From: Moniliella sp. 'wahieum'
Taxonomy: Eukaryota > Basidiomycota > Moniliellomycetes > Moniliellales > Moniliellaceae
DNA length: 64,000 bases
NCBI GenBank assembly: GCA_003971905.1
Contig: RSEE01000121.1
Location: 1-64,000, forward strand
Direction of reading: 5' to 3'
Shown here: one piece after another, positions 48,481 through 60,352 of the stretch
Position numbering within the stretch: the first letter of the stretch is position 1
Layout of the letters: each line of letters starts with the position of its first letter
The notes under the pieces: model-generated
What the model was told of the DNA's origin: nothing
The model's input: the letters and a program-made list of their open reading frames with translations, nothing else
The model's database searches: none
Translations under genes and position numbers: made by a program

Positions 48481-49299
48481 ACGTTTTGATGGGTCCTGCC
48501 ATATGGTAATTAAAGATTCATTGCCTTCGCCTCCCCCATTCCTGCGACCAACAACCTCCTATCAAGGAACGAGTCCCTCAAGATGGGACCCGCACCTGTA
48601 GTGTAGGTGTCATGGGCGGGCGCCGCCAGGGGGCCCGCCCTGGGGTTTTTGGGGACAATCCCTTAGGCGACGGTAGGTCGACTCACGGTAGTTTCGGGCT
48701 TAGGCTGGCTGGTGAATCCGAGCGTAGCTTGGGACGAGGGAGGCCTTTGGTGGGGCGGCTGCTCGTGTGGCAAGGCTGCGTCTGCACCGGCTTGGGCCGT
48801 AGTAACGTGTCTGACGCCTCCGGGACTTAGGGACGGGGAGGAGGACAGCGGGGACAAACACTGCCTCAACTGAGACTGGAAATCGAAGCGGCCAGAGGAG
48901 GGCTCGCGCGACTGGACTGACGGATTGCTGGAGGAGAAGTCGGACGCTAACAAGAGGCTGCCTGTACTGGATCAATTGGCTGGAAAACGGGCAAGATGTT
49001 ACGGAGCGCTCCGGTTATCTCCGGACACCGAGCCCCGCATGTCGTAGAACCCTCATCGACGCACACGCCATTCCCAACGACACTTGTGAGTAAAGCCACA
49101 CGGGCCACTTGCCGCGCGATGTTTTCCGCGGAGAGCCAGGAGAGGACCGGACTTAACGGTACGAAGCTTCGTATCCGCGGCATCCGGCCATTAGAGAACT
49201 CCACTTCGACTGCGGCCCACCGAGATCGCAGTCTGCGAACAACAGGCCGCCCTTTGCCTTTACTACTGTAGATTCCCTTCCTCTGTTGATGCCTGTTCT

Positions 49300-49545
49300 G
49301 ATGTTACGATATATAAGCAGCCCGTTCTGAGGCTTGCTGGCGGTGATCCTCACCGCCCAACCTTCCCCACATCAACCCCCGTCTATACTCCCGACTTCCC
49401 TTTCACTCTTCACCCTTATACGCTTACGAATTTACGACTTACGTCGAGCACTCTGCAAGTCGCGGTTACTTCAGTAGCACTTGCTCTTCTTTAGGACTCT
49501 GTTTGTTCCCGCCAACTATAGCGTGCCAAGTGTGGTAACGCCGCG
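49300..49545 (+). mobile_element. Possible LTR-retrotransposon remnant (weak)
   Basis: A TATA-like ATATATAAG (near 49309-49317) is followed about 210 bp later by TGGTAACGCC at 49533-49542. The latter resembles the primer-binding site that pairs with the 3' end of initiator tRNA-Met in many LTR elements, where TGGTAGCGCC would be perfect. This order (promoter, leader, PBS) is what the 5' end of such an element looks like. However, no gag or pol frame follows, no second LTR was found, and the LTR borders cannot be placed. Confidence 0.2.
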
Positions 49546-49863
49546 AGGAACGGAGTAACTCCGGAGATCCTGGACCCCTTCAATTGGTCTTACGACTTGC
49601 GAACACGGCTCCTACCTCGGAGGGTCTGAGCTGCGGCCTTTGCACGCAGGCAGCCACCCAAACTAGAGGGTCTCTCCCTTGCCTCTACACCGCTCGGTTC
49701 AACCAGGATCTGAAGCAGGACCTAACGTACGTGACTCTAATGCCATGTCCAAGGGCTTTCACCTCTAAATTCCGGGGTCGAGCTCCGTCTCGGGGCTCGC
49801 CCCATGACACAAGAGTCGGACAGGATAGGCGGGAAGGACGAGGGATGACGAGAGTGGGGAAGA

Positions 49864-49931
49864 GAATGGAAGGTGGACGAGAATGGAAGGTGGACGAGAA
49901 TGGAAGGTGGACGAGAATGGAAGGTGGACGA
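49864..49931. repeat. 17-bp tandem repeat, four copies plus partial
   Basis: Four perfect copies of GAATGGAAGGTGGACGA, followed by a degenerate partial copy to about 49944. Confidence 0.96.
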
Positions 49932-50606
49932 GAATGAAAGGTGGTGGAAAAGGTCCCCATCAACCAGTGGTACAGGCAAGATCAAAAGGGAAACAGATAT
50001 AAGAGGGGGGGTGTAGAAAGGAAGACATGTCAAAAGCGGGGTTAAAAGGAAACGGGGACGGGGCGACAGACGTCGCCACACACTGGAGGCTCGGTGGCCT
50101 TATTTAGGCCGGCCGACATGGACTTGGGCGGGGGGCGACTATTGTCACGCGGAACATGGCCCTTCGGCCACGGTACTTAATTTAGCCAACCATCATCACA
50201 CTTGGTTGGCCTGCGGAGCACGCTCTATTGGGCATGTGCGGAGCAGGCGGGCCTTAGCTTGGGTCAGACCAGCTCGTGTCCGCCGCAGCCCGTGACAGTA
50301 GGGGTGCAAACGCTGTTTCCTCCATCTTCGGCACGTAGCGCCTAGAGGTCCACGCACGCCTGTTGGCAGGGCCGTTGTCAGTACCTTATCTACTACAGCA
50401 GGCATCACTGTATGTTGTCGCACAGCTCGGGTGTTGGCAACTCGGCAACCAGGTGCACCAACAGTACCAAAAAAACACCTGTGACAGAGACTGCAGCACG
50501 TACCATGGCTGTTTCCCTACTCTTGATCTTCAGTTGCGCCAGTGTTTTGTTCGTGTTACTCGTGCTAGTCCTGTCAGCTTACTTCTCTAGAATGGCGCAT
50601 CGCAGC

Positions 50607-50608
<2 letters not shown>

Positions 50609-50637
<29 letters not shown>
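50609..50637 (+). repeat. Poly(G) tract of 29 bases
   Basis: An uninterrupted run of 29 G, flanked by CGCAGCGA and ACGCACTC. It is the longest of about a dozen G or C runs of 10 or more in this window. The true length is uncertain because such runs are hard to sequence. Confidence 0.9.
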
Positions 50638-50639
<2 letters not shown>

Positions 50640-51793
50640 GCACTCAACTACAGAGTTTTGGCCGTTGATCAACACGAACCCGCCTGGAGAGCTCCCGGGG
50701 ACTTTGCCGAGGACCAAGTTCATGAGGTCTCCCATCTTCATGGTCAGGGGGGCGGACACGGACATGGAATTATCTGGCGAAGCCTAGGGGTTAGCGCTCG
50801 ATATAATAAGCATGGAGCATGAAATGGCAGGAGGATGGGGAACATACCGATGAGCTCCGAGGTCGTGGGGCTAAATATGTTGATGTATACGGTGCAGGAG
50901 GGCATGGCTGAGGGTAAAATGGCAGCAGCGGTGGTGGGAGGGAAAGGAAGTGGGATGGGATGGATGCCCCCTTTTTGTATGGAACCGTGGAAGAGGGCCA
51001 AGGACGGCTGTGCCGCACAGCCCCAGCCGCTGATTGTGGAGCCATCGGGTGGCTCGTGCTTTGGCCAATGTCCCTTTTAGTTTCCTCCGGCCTGGGAGTT
51101 CCGTTGTTTTATCTCTCCTGTTTTTCCTTGTTCCGCAGCTTAGCCCCTGGTGGCGACTCGCTGCTTGATGGTCCTCTGTAGGCGTTGCTGGTTGGCTTAG
51201 GCCACCACCACCACACCAGTGCGATTGCATCACCCTCGAGGACTATCCGGACTCCAGGTCTCATTCATATGCAGTTTTGCCAGAGGAGTCTGCCAAGGAA
51301 CCAGGAGATGATTTAAGCGAGACGCGAGCAAGACAAGATAGGCGGGGAAAGAGCGACCACAACTCGTTAGAGAGCCCCAAAGAAAAAAGGTGCCCAAGCG
51401 CGCCGACAGAGGTGACGTGTGACATGTGACCGGTGACCAACCTGCCAGAAGCGACGCACAGGGTCTATCTAGGGACGCTGCCTCCCTACGCCAACATGAT
51501 ATACGCCACTGCAGATGCCGGACGCAAGGCGAGAAACGGTTGATGCCGAAAGCATAACGCTTACCCCCGAAGCACTGGGCAAGTGGTCCGCACATTGCAA
51601 AAATATATATGCTGACCCATATAATGTCGACCCCACACCATGTACACACGTCGTCGCTTTCCGGGGCCGCCGCAACATTAATTAAGTACCATTCCAGCCG
51701 CTTGAATCTCGAGGATGGGCGGTGTGGTTGCCGAACGCCACTACAACCGGACTGCTCCTGCGTTTCTACCACCACCATTCCCCACCGGCGCGC

Positions 51794-54087
51794 ATGCTAG
51801 GTAGGTTTCCATTTGAACTTATCCTGCAGGTCGCCACCTGCGAGGCGCTCAACCCGCGCGATCTGGTCCAGCTGTCGCAGTGCAACAAAGGTGCGTCTCG
51901 TCCCTTTGAACCTATATGTCTTGGTACTGGGTCGCTTGAGCGCCGGATCTGACCCCTTTCTTGGTGGGTAGCTTGGTACACAGTCTTGGAGAGCGATGAG
52001 CTGTGGCATCAAATGGCGGTCCGGTTGCTGCGTCTTCCTTCTGATGACATGGACTTGTCGGATGCCACACTGCATGTTGGATTTGCCGCGCCGGTTCCCA
52101 GGACATGGAAGGCGCTCGTCGTGGCCGCCGAGATGCTAGAGGAAGAATTTGGATGGACGTGACCGGTCGCTCGATCGTCGACCAAGATGCGACGTGGCCT
52201 AGGTCTCCAGGGTAGCCAATATGGAGCCCGAGCTGGTCACCGCAGCAATGGTGAACGAATTGGGAGACGGGATCTTTTTGAGGCCCGGTACCGACTTGAA
52301 CAAAGTACTTGGACGTCTTCCATTCGTCTCGGAAAACCTGTTGGAGGGGGATAAGCTACCAGTCCCCATGCCCTATGACGAGGTGGTTAGAGCCTTGCAG
52401 GAGCATCGGCCGATGCCTTATTATTCGGGCATTTCCTTATGCGGAGCAGGGTGTCCGCGAAAGGGAATGCTTTGGACACGTTGGGCTCCACGTATGTGCC
52501 TCTATTCCTCCCTTTTTTTGCAGACATGGTTGACCACAGTACTCTCACTCTACCAATCACGAAACAGAGACATCGCCTCGCGGGGTCCAACAGATTATAT
52601 ACACGATTGATCGGGCTCGAGACGAGGGATTGTTTCTCCGGCTAGCCGGATCAAGGAGAAAGTCTTCAGTACGGTGGTCATACCCGTGCGAACGAGTCAC
52701 GCGCAATTGTCCAAGAAACGGGCGTCCACGCCTATATCCTGTGCGTAGATGAAATGGGGGCATGGTGCCGTGCCGGAGCAATTTGTACTGACGCTCGCTT
52801 GCAGACATACGATGGGGACCACTGGGGGGTTTCGACATGTACATACGGTGAAGCTGCAGACGGTCAACTTAGACACAGAGACCATGGGAGACCCGATCGA
52901 ATTCAAGCTAGGCTCCTCTTTATCCAACCAATTCAAATCCCTTCCCGACTCGTTCTGCGTCGAGGGGCAATGGGTCTATATATGGAATTCCTACTCTACC
53001 ACTCGGTTGGTGGTGGGAGGTGTTTAATACATCCTATGGCAACACGCGCCTGTATCTTGGAGGATCTGGTGATTGTATTACAGCTTGACGGGGACAAGAA
53101 CAAGGTGCCTGTCACACACTTCCGCCTCGAGGGAACTGGCATTCCCGAGGGCAATCCTCGACTCGAACGCTACGTTCCCTCTGGCGAGCTGTGGTCAAAA
53201 TGGAGTTTCCGCTCCTTTAAAGCGTGCCCGGGCTCGGACAGCTGGGCCTTTCTTCTTGTCGACAGGGAGGAAAGCAGCCGACGTCAGCAGCGAGATTGTA
53301 CGCGACTCATTGTCGTCAAAAACTTCCAAGGTCTCTTTGCCGCACACCAAAGCACAAAAACGTTGCGTCCCGGATTTTCACAATCGACTTTGAGTTGGGC
53401 CATTTATATTATCCTACGGATGCATTGGATGCGTTGCCAAGCTTCCATTTTAATTCTTTGAGGACCTTGGTAGATTGGCCATCTGACCAGAGTCGTTACA
53501 TCGTGGACGGTCGAGCCTTCTTTCCCATGAACGCCTATGGCTGGCGCTATGACGTGGGCGACGCGGGCCATGTGGTTTGCACGCCGGATGTGCCTGATTC
53601 TTGGAGCAACATGAACTTTTGAGGGGTGTCTGCGGTCACTGTAGTGGGCTGGAAGCATGCGCAAGACGTTTCCGACGTACGCGTTTTTGGGCTGCCCATT
53701 CGTCCTGTCCGGATCGACACGAGCCCACCACAGTTGGTTGGGAAGGACCTTTGCGTTCCTGGTGCCAACCCTTCGGCCGCGCTGTTGCAGCAGACGGTGC
53801 CCGGCCCCATTTCGTTGTCTGCATCGACCCCAGGGCCAACGGGGGTTGCTCGTCACGCTGAACACTGTCTGGGTAGATATGCCGGAAGATGTGATTCACG
53901 AGACTGTGACCCGGCGGAGTGCGTCGAAGCATACCATGATGGCGAAACACCCAATGCCAAGCAGCAAGAGACATTGGATCGGTATGCCCAGTTGATCGGG
54001 GAGGGGGAAGATTGGCGCAACCCCAAGTCTGTGGCGCTGATTTGGGATTGGGGACGACGCGCGCGCGAATGGTTAAACGCCCACTGA
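51794..54087 (+). CDS. F-box protein gene, intact N terminus, broken C-terminal region
   Basis: The N terminus is an F-box, the SKP1-binding module of SCF ubiquitin ligases: MLGRFPFELILQVATCEALN, then RDLVQLSQCNK, spliced to AWYTVLESDELWHQMAVRLL. Exon 1 is 51794-51890 (donor GTGCGT), exon 2 is 51972-52158, exon 3 starts at 52211 with VANMEPELVTAAMVNELGDG. Later parts read in several frames: IIYTIDRARDEGLFLRLAGS, HAQLSKKRASTPISC, NLDTETMGDPIEFKLGSSLS, VEGQWVYIWNSYSTTRLVVG, LEDLVIVLQLDGDKNK and AQLIGEGEDWRNPKSVALIW before the stop at 54085. Beta-strand-rich C-terminal halves with a cracked propeller-like look are common in fungal F-box proteins. Four or more frame switches could be missed short introns, sequence errors, or decay. 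Ubiquitin-ligase target unknown. Confidence 0.6.
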
Positions 54088-55163
54088 AGCGGCTGGTCGT
54101 ACAGCACTATACCACAGCAAGCAAAGAGGCGCTGACCATTTCCCCGTTGCCTGCATGGTGCCTGGAGCATGATGTATGACGCACGATGGGCTGATCACCT
54201 GTATGAGCACACGCAGCGCGTGAATCCGCCTCGAACAGTGGCTGCTGTGCCATCATTAAGAAGAGAAGACAGGTGAGAGAAGTGAACACGTACGGACGAG
54301 GAGAGTTTGGGCCCACCTCCTACCCACTCCACTCCAGCGGCCACTTGAACCGCCAAGCAGCGCGCAGCCCTTCCGCCCCGGCGCGGAATGGGGTGCGGCG
54401 GCACTGGTTACACAGCACCCCCGTTTGGGGCAGGCAGGCGGTCGGCTGGCTGCTGCCCTGGCCCCAGCCGCTGGTGGTGGTGCGGATAGAGCAGACATGG
54501 GCGCGGGAGCTGAGAAGGGGTTGGAGCGGGTGGGCGGAATGGCGGAATGGCGCGGAATGAAAGCGAGCGGGGGCAGCGGGGCGATTGTGCGGCAGATAAG
54601 AGCGGTGACGTCATTGGCTGCTGCTATTCAGGCCTCAGGATTCATCCGCCCTCTGTGGCTGGCTGACCGGCCGTAAACGTTAAACGGCCCAAGGCCCGCG
54701 TAAGGCCTAAGGAACCGATCGGGATGAGTGCGTTCTGGACTCGGTCGAGTCAGAAGTGGGGCTGGCGTGTCAGATTCAATGTTCAGCAGGCAGACTGACA
54801 CGGCAACGGCCTAGGGCCTACCGCCCAACCCTCCAGAAGATGGTGCGGGCGGGTTGTCCAAGCCTGTCGGGCATAGCGCTTGGCGCGCCCTATCTCCGAA
54901 ACGATCGTCTGCGCCACCATCGTCCCTCTCGTCGCCATGCCAGCTGCGGCGGAGAACATTGCGCTCAAGACGCTTTCGCTCGGAAGTCGGGGCGTAGGCA
55001 CGCTGGCCAACCTGGGCGCCGGGGGGATCTTTCCGCCGCCAAGCGTCCCAAGGTCGCCTCGCCGCTCCCGCCCGGCGCCGTTGCCGTCGCCCGCCTCACC
55101 TCGGACCAAGGCGAAGAAAGCTTCGTGCCGGCCTTGGGCAGGCAGTATTCACGCCCATCCAGC
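54088..55163. other. Intergenic region upstream of the MCT-like gene
   Basis: About 1.1 kb without a clear gene. An open stretch from about 54756 runs into the transporter frame and could add N-terminal residues, but composition there is Arg/Pro-rich and not conserved-looking. Confidence 0.5.
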
Positions 55164-56865
55164 ATGGACCAGCCTCAGGAGGAGGCGGTGCCCGATCAGC
55201 TGCCCGAGCCCGGTGCGGTCCAGCAACTGCCACCGGTAGACACGGGCAGGGGCGCCTACACCTTCCTTGCCTGTGGATTTGCGCTCGAGTTTACCATGTG
55301 GGCCCTGTGTATGCGATTGGTACGCTGACGTCCTAACACCGACTACTTCCCTCACTCGTCGCAAGTGACCATCAGTGCGATTGGTACGTGCATGTCGTGC
55401 TTTGCCTATGTCATGTGCACCATTGGCATTGGTTTGTTCCAGCGATACCGTGTCCACACCCAGCCCATCTCCTTTGCGCTACTACTGCTCTCGGTTGGCT
55501 CGCTGATTGGGGCGTCGTTTGCCCAAAACGTCATCACGCTTATTGTTCTACAGGGTGTGCTGAATGGGGTGGCTATGGGCCTCGTCTTTAGCCCGGTAAT
55601 GATGTTCCTGCCCGAATGGTTCCACCGCCGTACCGGGTTTGCCGTGGGCTTTATCTTTAGTGGCAACGGTCTCGGGGGCATCGTGTACCCTTTCCTGTTC
55701 CAAGCGTGCTTGAGCAACATTGGGTTCCGCTGGACCCTCCGTATCTGGGCACTGATTAACCTCTTCGTCGCCGGACTCGCATTGAGCTTGATCAAGCCCG
55801 GCTTCCTGTTGGCTCGCAGCGTACTGTGCCCACCACGTCGGGCGCACTGCACGACTCGCCCGTTCCTCCTCCGAGCCACGCTTGGTGGCACTACAAGTCG
55901 TTCCCGCCCAGTGTCCAATGGTTCTTTACCTCCACTTGGCAAATCAATGTACGTATACCACCCCTCTCCACCCCCGCTTCTTTGAGAGCTTGGATCTGAC
56001 CCCCCCCCCTCCCCCTCCTCCTTCCCCTTCCCCTCTCCTGCAGTTCATCGCCAACCTCATCGGATCGGCTGGGTACCTTCCCGTGTCGATGTATCTGACG
56101 CAGTACATGCGCTACGCCGGGATGTCCGCGACGACCGCGACGGGTGGACTTGCGATTCTGAATGCGTCTTCGTTTTTGGGGCAGCTGGCGGTGGGTTGGA
56201 TGTGGATCGGGTGGACTATGGTGTGACGGTAGCTGCGATTGGAGGGGTATCCTGTGTGGCGTCGTTGGTCTTATTTGGGTTGTCGACCAACAACGTTGCG
56301 ATCATCATTGTGTTTGCCATGCTGTTTGGTGTCACGGCCGGAGGGTTGGGTGCGACGTGGGGCCGATCCGCACGGGACGTGGCTACGCTCAGTGGTACAC
56401 CCAGCGGCACGATTCTGCCCATGTTTAGTGCGGTCAAGGGCATTTCAGCGCTAGCAGGTCCTTTTATTGCCGCGCGCGCGCTGCTGCAAATGGGCAGGAA
56501 GGGCGATCCTACCAGCCTGTCTCTGGCTCGTTCGTCGCTGACCCGACCCCCCGAACGGGCACGTTTGGTAGCTTCGGTTTTGCCCCGCTCGTCGTTTGGG
56601 TAGGCAGTTGCATGGCCGCCCTGTGCGTGGCTGGGGTCGCGATTCGCATGGTGCGCGTCCACAAACATCTCATCAAGGCTGGTTGTACGTTTCCTTTTCT
56701 TCATTGGACAGCATGTGGTCAACAAGTCTGCTTGCTTGCGCTTGCTTGCTTGCTGTTTTTGCTTGCTTGCTTGCTTGCTTCTTTTCCTCTGTGGCAATGG
56801 TGCTGTGGAAGCCGTACGCTAACGTTTTCCTTCTGTGTCCAATAGCTTTCAGGCAACCCGAGTAA
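55164..56865 (+). CDS. MFS monocarboxylate-transporter-like protein; frame breaks
   Basis: Fungal member of the MCT (SLC16-like) group of the major facilitator superfamily. Start MDQPQEEAVPDQLPEPGAVQ is a hydrophilic tail; PVDTGRGAYTFLACGFALEF is helix 1 with the family's aspartate-turn-hydrophobic pattern. Then follow YFPHSSQ, ISAIGTCMSCFAYVMCTIGI, GVLNGVAMGLVFSPVMMFLP, EWFHRRTGFAVGFIFSGNGL, the central loop PTTSGALHDSPVPPP, and after intron 1 FIANLIGSAGYLPVSMYLTQ. Intron 1 is 55949-56043, intron 2 is 56685-56845, both with GTACGT donors; exon 3 is only 20 nt and ends SFRQPE. Single-base breaks occur near 55290, 55333, 55800, 56200 and 56510. Intron 2 has a CTTG repeat; intron 1 has C-rich runs. 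Substrate cannot be inferred; fungal relatives include riboflavin and carboxylate carriers. Confidence 0.83.
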
Positions 56866-58268
56866 TCTCCCTGACACGTCCTGTCGTGCTTCAAGCGTCC
56901 ACCCACCATGATTCTTTTCTTTGATCTGATGGTGGTGCAGAACAGCCACTGCACCATGTTGTTGCGGTTCTTTGGTCACCTGACCGGACATAGGGTCTGC
57001 TGTTGTGACATGTGTTTGGCTTCGACTCCAAGGTACACTGCTGGATGGATTGCTGTCGTTCGGAACCACGCTTGGCACGATCGGCGGTAGCATGTAGATG
57101 GAACCGATCGACACAAGTCCGAGTCGCGATCCAGGTGATGCAGGTCATTGGTGAGGTGCCCGGGGGTGCGAGAGGGGAAGCATTACGCACGGGGCTAAAC
57201 TCTTGATCGCTAGGGAAAAGCGCTGCCGGGAGCCGAGAAGAAGTAAGGGACCAACCAGTGACTAGTGACGCTGGAAGCTTCACTGGAAGCGAGTTGGTGC
57301 TGACGATGCGGCCTGGTTGACATTCCCCTATCGATCAGCGTACGTTGAGATCTGAGAAGGCCCGAGGGGGGTTACTGGGGTCTGATTCACCACGCGGCGA
57401 AACCTCCTGTTGGGGTTGTGCCGTGGGAAGCGCTAAGCGATCGTCGGGCTTTTGTGGCGGCTTGTGGCGGCCGCATCGAGCATCAGCTGTGGCTGGCTGC
57501 TAGGCTAGTTGGTACAGTTAGTCCTCAGAAGCGCCGCGGGCAGCGCACCTGTGCCACGCGTGCCAGGTGCTCCTTGCAGAGATAGCAGGCAGGGCAGTGG
57601 GCGGCGCGGGTGGTGGCTGCGCACGCGAAACTTTAAGCTGGGAAGAGATACTGTCGATAACCCGGGCGACACTGGCCGTGTGCGTGCGCAGGGGGGCGGG
57701 ACAAGTGTGGGACGGCGCATGATCCGACAGCGCCACAGTGCCCCCATCCGCTGCACAGCCCCGGGACAAGAGCCGCGAAGCTGGAAGGATTAATTATTAA
57801 GGACGCCAGGAGCCGGCCGGCGCGGGCGGCAGTGCGCCAGTGTCGGGGCGGGCCGAAGCGAGCCCCGTGCCGGCGCGGGTGGCGTGCCGCGGGCCGGCAG
57901 GGGCGCAGTGGCCGGGACAAGGCGCGCGGGAGCGAGCACACGCCATGCCCCAGGCCCCAGGCCCCAGGCCCCAGGCCCCAGGCCCCAGGCCCCAGGCCCC
58001 ATGCCCCGGGCCCCCATGCCCCATGTGGGTCGTGTCGATCTTCCGGCCGTTCCTGGCTTGGCTGCCCCGCGGGCACCGCAACGCAGGCCAGACACGCGAC
58101 TTTGCCTCAGGGTTAGCCTCACGTTGCCACTCCCGCCCCTTCGTCCGCACCGCACCGCAACCCAGCCCAGCCCCGCCCGTCCTCCGCTCCGACTCAGCCT
58201 CGCCCCGTCCTGCTCCGGCGCCTTGCCCGCCTCTCCCTCCCCACCACCACACCCACACCCTCTCCGCC
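56866..58268. other. Intergenic region upstream of the UNC93-like gene
   Basis: About 1.4 kb with no recognisable gene. The part after 57500 is very GC-rich and carries the 7-bp array at 57948-57996, so long open frames on both strands there are expected by composition. Confidence 0.6.
57948..57996. repeat. 7-bp repeat (CCCCAGG), seven copies
   Basis: Seven perfect tandem copies of CCCCAGG about 270 bp upstream of the UNC93-like start codon. The G-rich complementary strand has runs of four G and could fold as G-quadruplex. Confidence 0.95.
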
Positions 58269-59993
58269 ATGTCCGCTGCCTCGGCTTCCACCCCGGGTCG
58301 CTTGACAAGAACCCCATCGACATTGAGCTCTCTGCCTTCCCGCCCAGTGGGGAGGTGGACGTGGTCCATGTCGTACGCCGCAAAGGCTTCCTGGGCTGGT
58401 ACGACTCGGCCATGGTCCAGGGTGCATTTGGCTTGTGTGTTTCCTTGGCCCAGGCATGTTCAACGCGCTTGGGGGCATGGGAGGCGGTGGCCTCTCCGAC
58501 CCCAGTGCCGCGGTCAAGGCCAACATTGCCTTGTACTCTGTCTTTGCTGGCGCCTCTTTCTTCTCGGGCAGTATCCACAACATTGTGGGCTCCAAGGCGA
58601 TGATCTTCATTGGTACGTTTTTTCTGCCCCCCCCCCCCCCCCCGGGGTCACTCTGTGTTTCGTCCCACCCCTGACACTGTGCAACCCAGGCGCTCTTGGC
58701 TACTGCCTTTACACGGGCTCCTTCCTCAGCTACAACATCAATGGCAACACCAACTTTGTCATTGCTGCCGGTGCGATTCTTGGTTTGTGCGCGTCCTTCC
58801 TCTGGACGGGACAGGGAGCTCTGATGCTTTCTTACCCTACCGAGGAAAACAAGGGCAAAGGTACGTCCCTCTGCGTTTCTTGCATATCGAGCTGCTCCTC
58901 CTGACTGCTCCCTGTTACAGCCATCGCCTTGTTCTGGATCATCTTTAACCTGGGAGGCGTCCTAGGCTCGGCCATTGAGATGGGCCTAGGATGGAACACG
59001 TCCGACAATCAAGTGAGCAACAGCACATACATTGCCTTTACGGTGATTACCTTTGTTGGCGCCTGCGCGACCCTTTTGCTGCGCAGCCCGCGTAAGACGG
59101 TCCGTTCCGATGGCACCATCGTTCCTCCCACCGAGTTGCCATTGAAGGAGGAGTTGACAGGCATGGTGCGGGTGCTATGGCAAGACCCATGGATCTTGCT
59201 CTCGATCCCTCTTGCGCTCAGTTCCAACTACTGCTATGCGTGGCAGCAAACGGTGTACAATGGTTACTTTTTCTCTCTCCGCGCTCGAGGGCTCAACTCG
59301 CTGCTCTACTGGCTCGCTCAAATGTTCGGTGCGATGGTCATGGGCTTTGTGCTGGACACGCCGCGCTTAACTCGGCGCCATCGTGCCTGGGCTGGTGGGT
59401 GGGCGATCACCTGTGTGGTGTGCTGGACCGTGTGGGGTGGCTCGTACAAGGTCCTGATGGAATTCAAGAAGCACTATGCGGCTGAGGGGATGAGCCTTCG
59501 GCAGTACGCCGAGAGTTCGACCCGCGTGGGACTGGACATCCACTGTGGCTACCACGTTGCTCCCTGCACCGACAATCCTTGGACCGAGCCCAACCCCTAC
59601 GGCGGCCGGGCAGTGCTGTACATGTTCATGGGGCTGATCGACGCCTGCACGCAGGTGCTGTGCTACTCCATCTTTGGTATGCTCAGCAACGATATCTCCA
59701 AGCTTGCGTACATCAGTGGCCTGTACAAGGCCATCCAGAGCGCAGGCAACGTGGCAGGATGGGGGATGGAGAACAACAAGAAATCATTTGAGGAGCAACT
59801 GGGCGTCGCATGGGGGCTCAATGTGGGCGCGCTCTTAGTCGTCGTCCCATTGCTCATTTGGCGCGTGACCAACCACACCACCCTCGACCGCGAGCTGCAC
59901 CATGAGGTCGCAGTCGCCGACACGGCTGTTGCCACTACCCTCGCTCTTCCCTCGTACGACATGGAGCAACAGCCATCGAATAATGAAAAGTAA
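58269..59993 (+). CDS. UNC93-family (DUF895) MFS membrane protein; two frame breaks early
   Basis: Member of the UNC-93 branch of the major facilitator superfamily. Start MSAASASTPGRL leads, after a one-base correction near 58310, into DKNPIDIELSAFPPSGEVDV and FLGWYDSAMVQGAFGLVCFL. The GMFNALGGMGGGG motif is the family signature; a second missing base near 58434 joins the two parts. Exons end at 58612 and 58860 (both GTACGT) and resume at 58690 and 58921. Exon 2 has GYCLYTGSFLSYNINGNTNF and WTGQGALMLSYPTEENKGK; exon 3 is intact and covers the remaining helices (IALFWIIFNLGGVLGSAIEM, WQQTVYNGYFFSLRARGLN, LYMFMGLIDACTQVLCYSIF) to the stop at 59991. Intron 1 contains a 17-base C run. The product has about 500 residues, as usual for fungal homologues. 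Role in fungi is unknown; animal UNC93 proteins regulate channels or receptors. Confidence 0.92.
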
Positions 59994-60352
59994 ACCACGT
60001 CTTCTGCTGTCTTTGATGTCCTCCTTCTTCATTTGCCCTTTCCTGCGCGCATCCCTCATTTGCATTTGTACCATACATCTTGATGTGCACCACCAGTTGA
60101 GCGACACCATAGACGCACAAGTGGCGGCAGGCCATCTAGCATGCGCCTGTCGAACGCGAGGTACGGGATTGCACTCAGTGTACTCAGTGGTGACGCGTGA
60201 CGAGTTCCCGATGCGGGGTCGCCCAGCGGAATTCATTCCGCCAGGTGGGAAATGCCCCACAGGCGAGCAGCAACTGCTTACTGGGGGGCTCAACAAAGCC
60301 GACTGGTGGCGAGCTGCTACGGTCGGTTGGCTGGGGTTGGGTTGCTTGCGGG

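Larger units (their letters stand above)
46181..51793. other. Gene-free block with subtelomere-like and element-like sequence
   Basis: About 5.6 kb with no convincing protein. It contains the second copy of the subtelomeric repeat (48297-48480), a possible LTR-like promoter and primer-binding site (49300-49545), a 17-bp array (49864-49931), G runs at 47466-47476 and 50609-50637, and many GTCACGTG-like fragments. The long open frame at 47906-48601 crosses the dispersed repeat and is probably not a gene. Confidence 0.55.

Noticed and set aside
47906-48601. 231-codon plus-strand frame
   Set aside because: It crosses the dispersed repeat, is Pro/Ser-rich without motifs, and its repeat part is not maintained as the same frame in the copy at 1702-1885.
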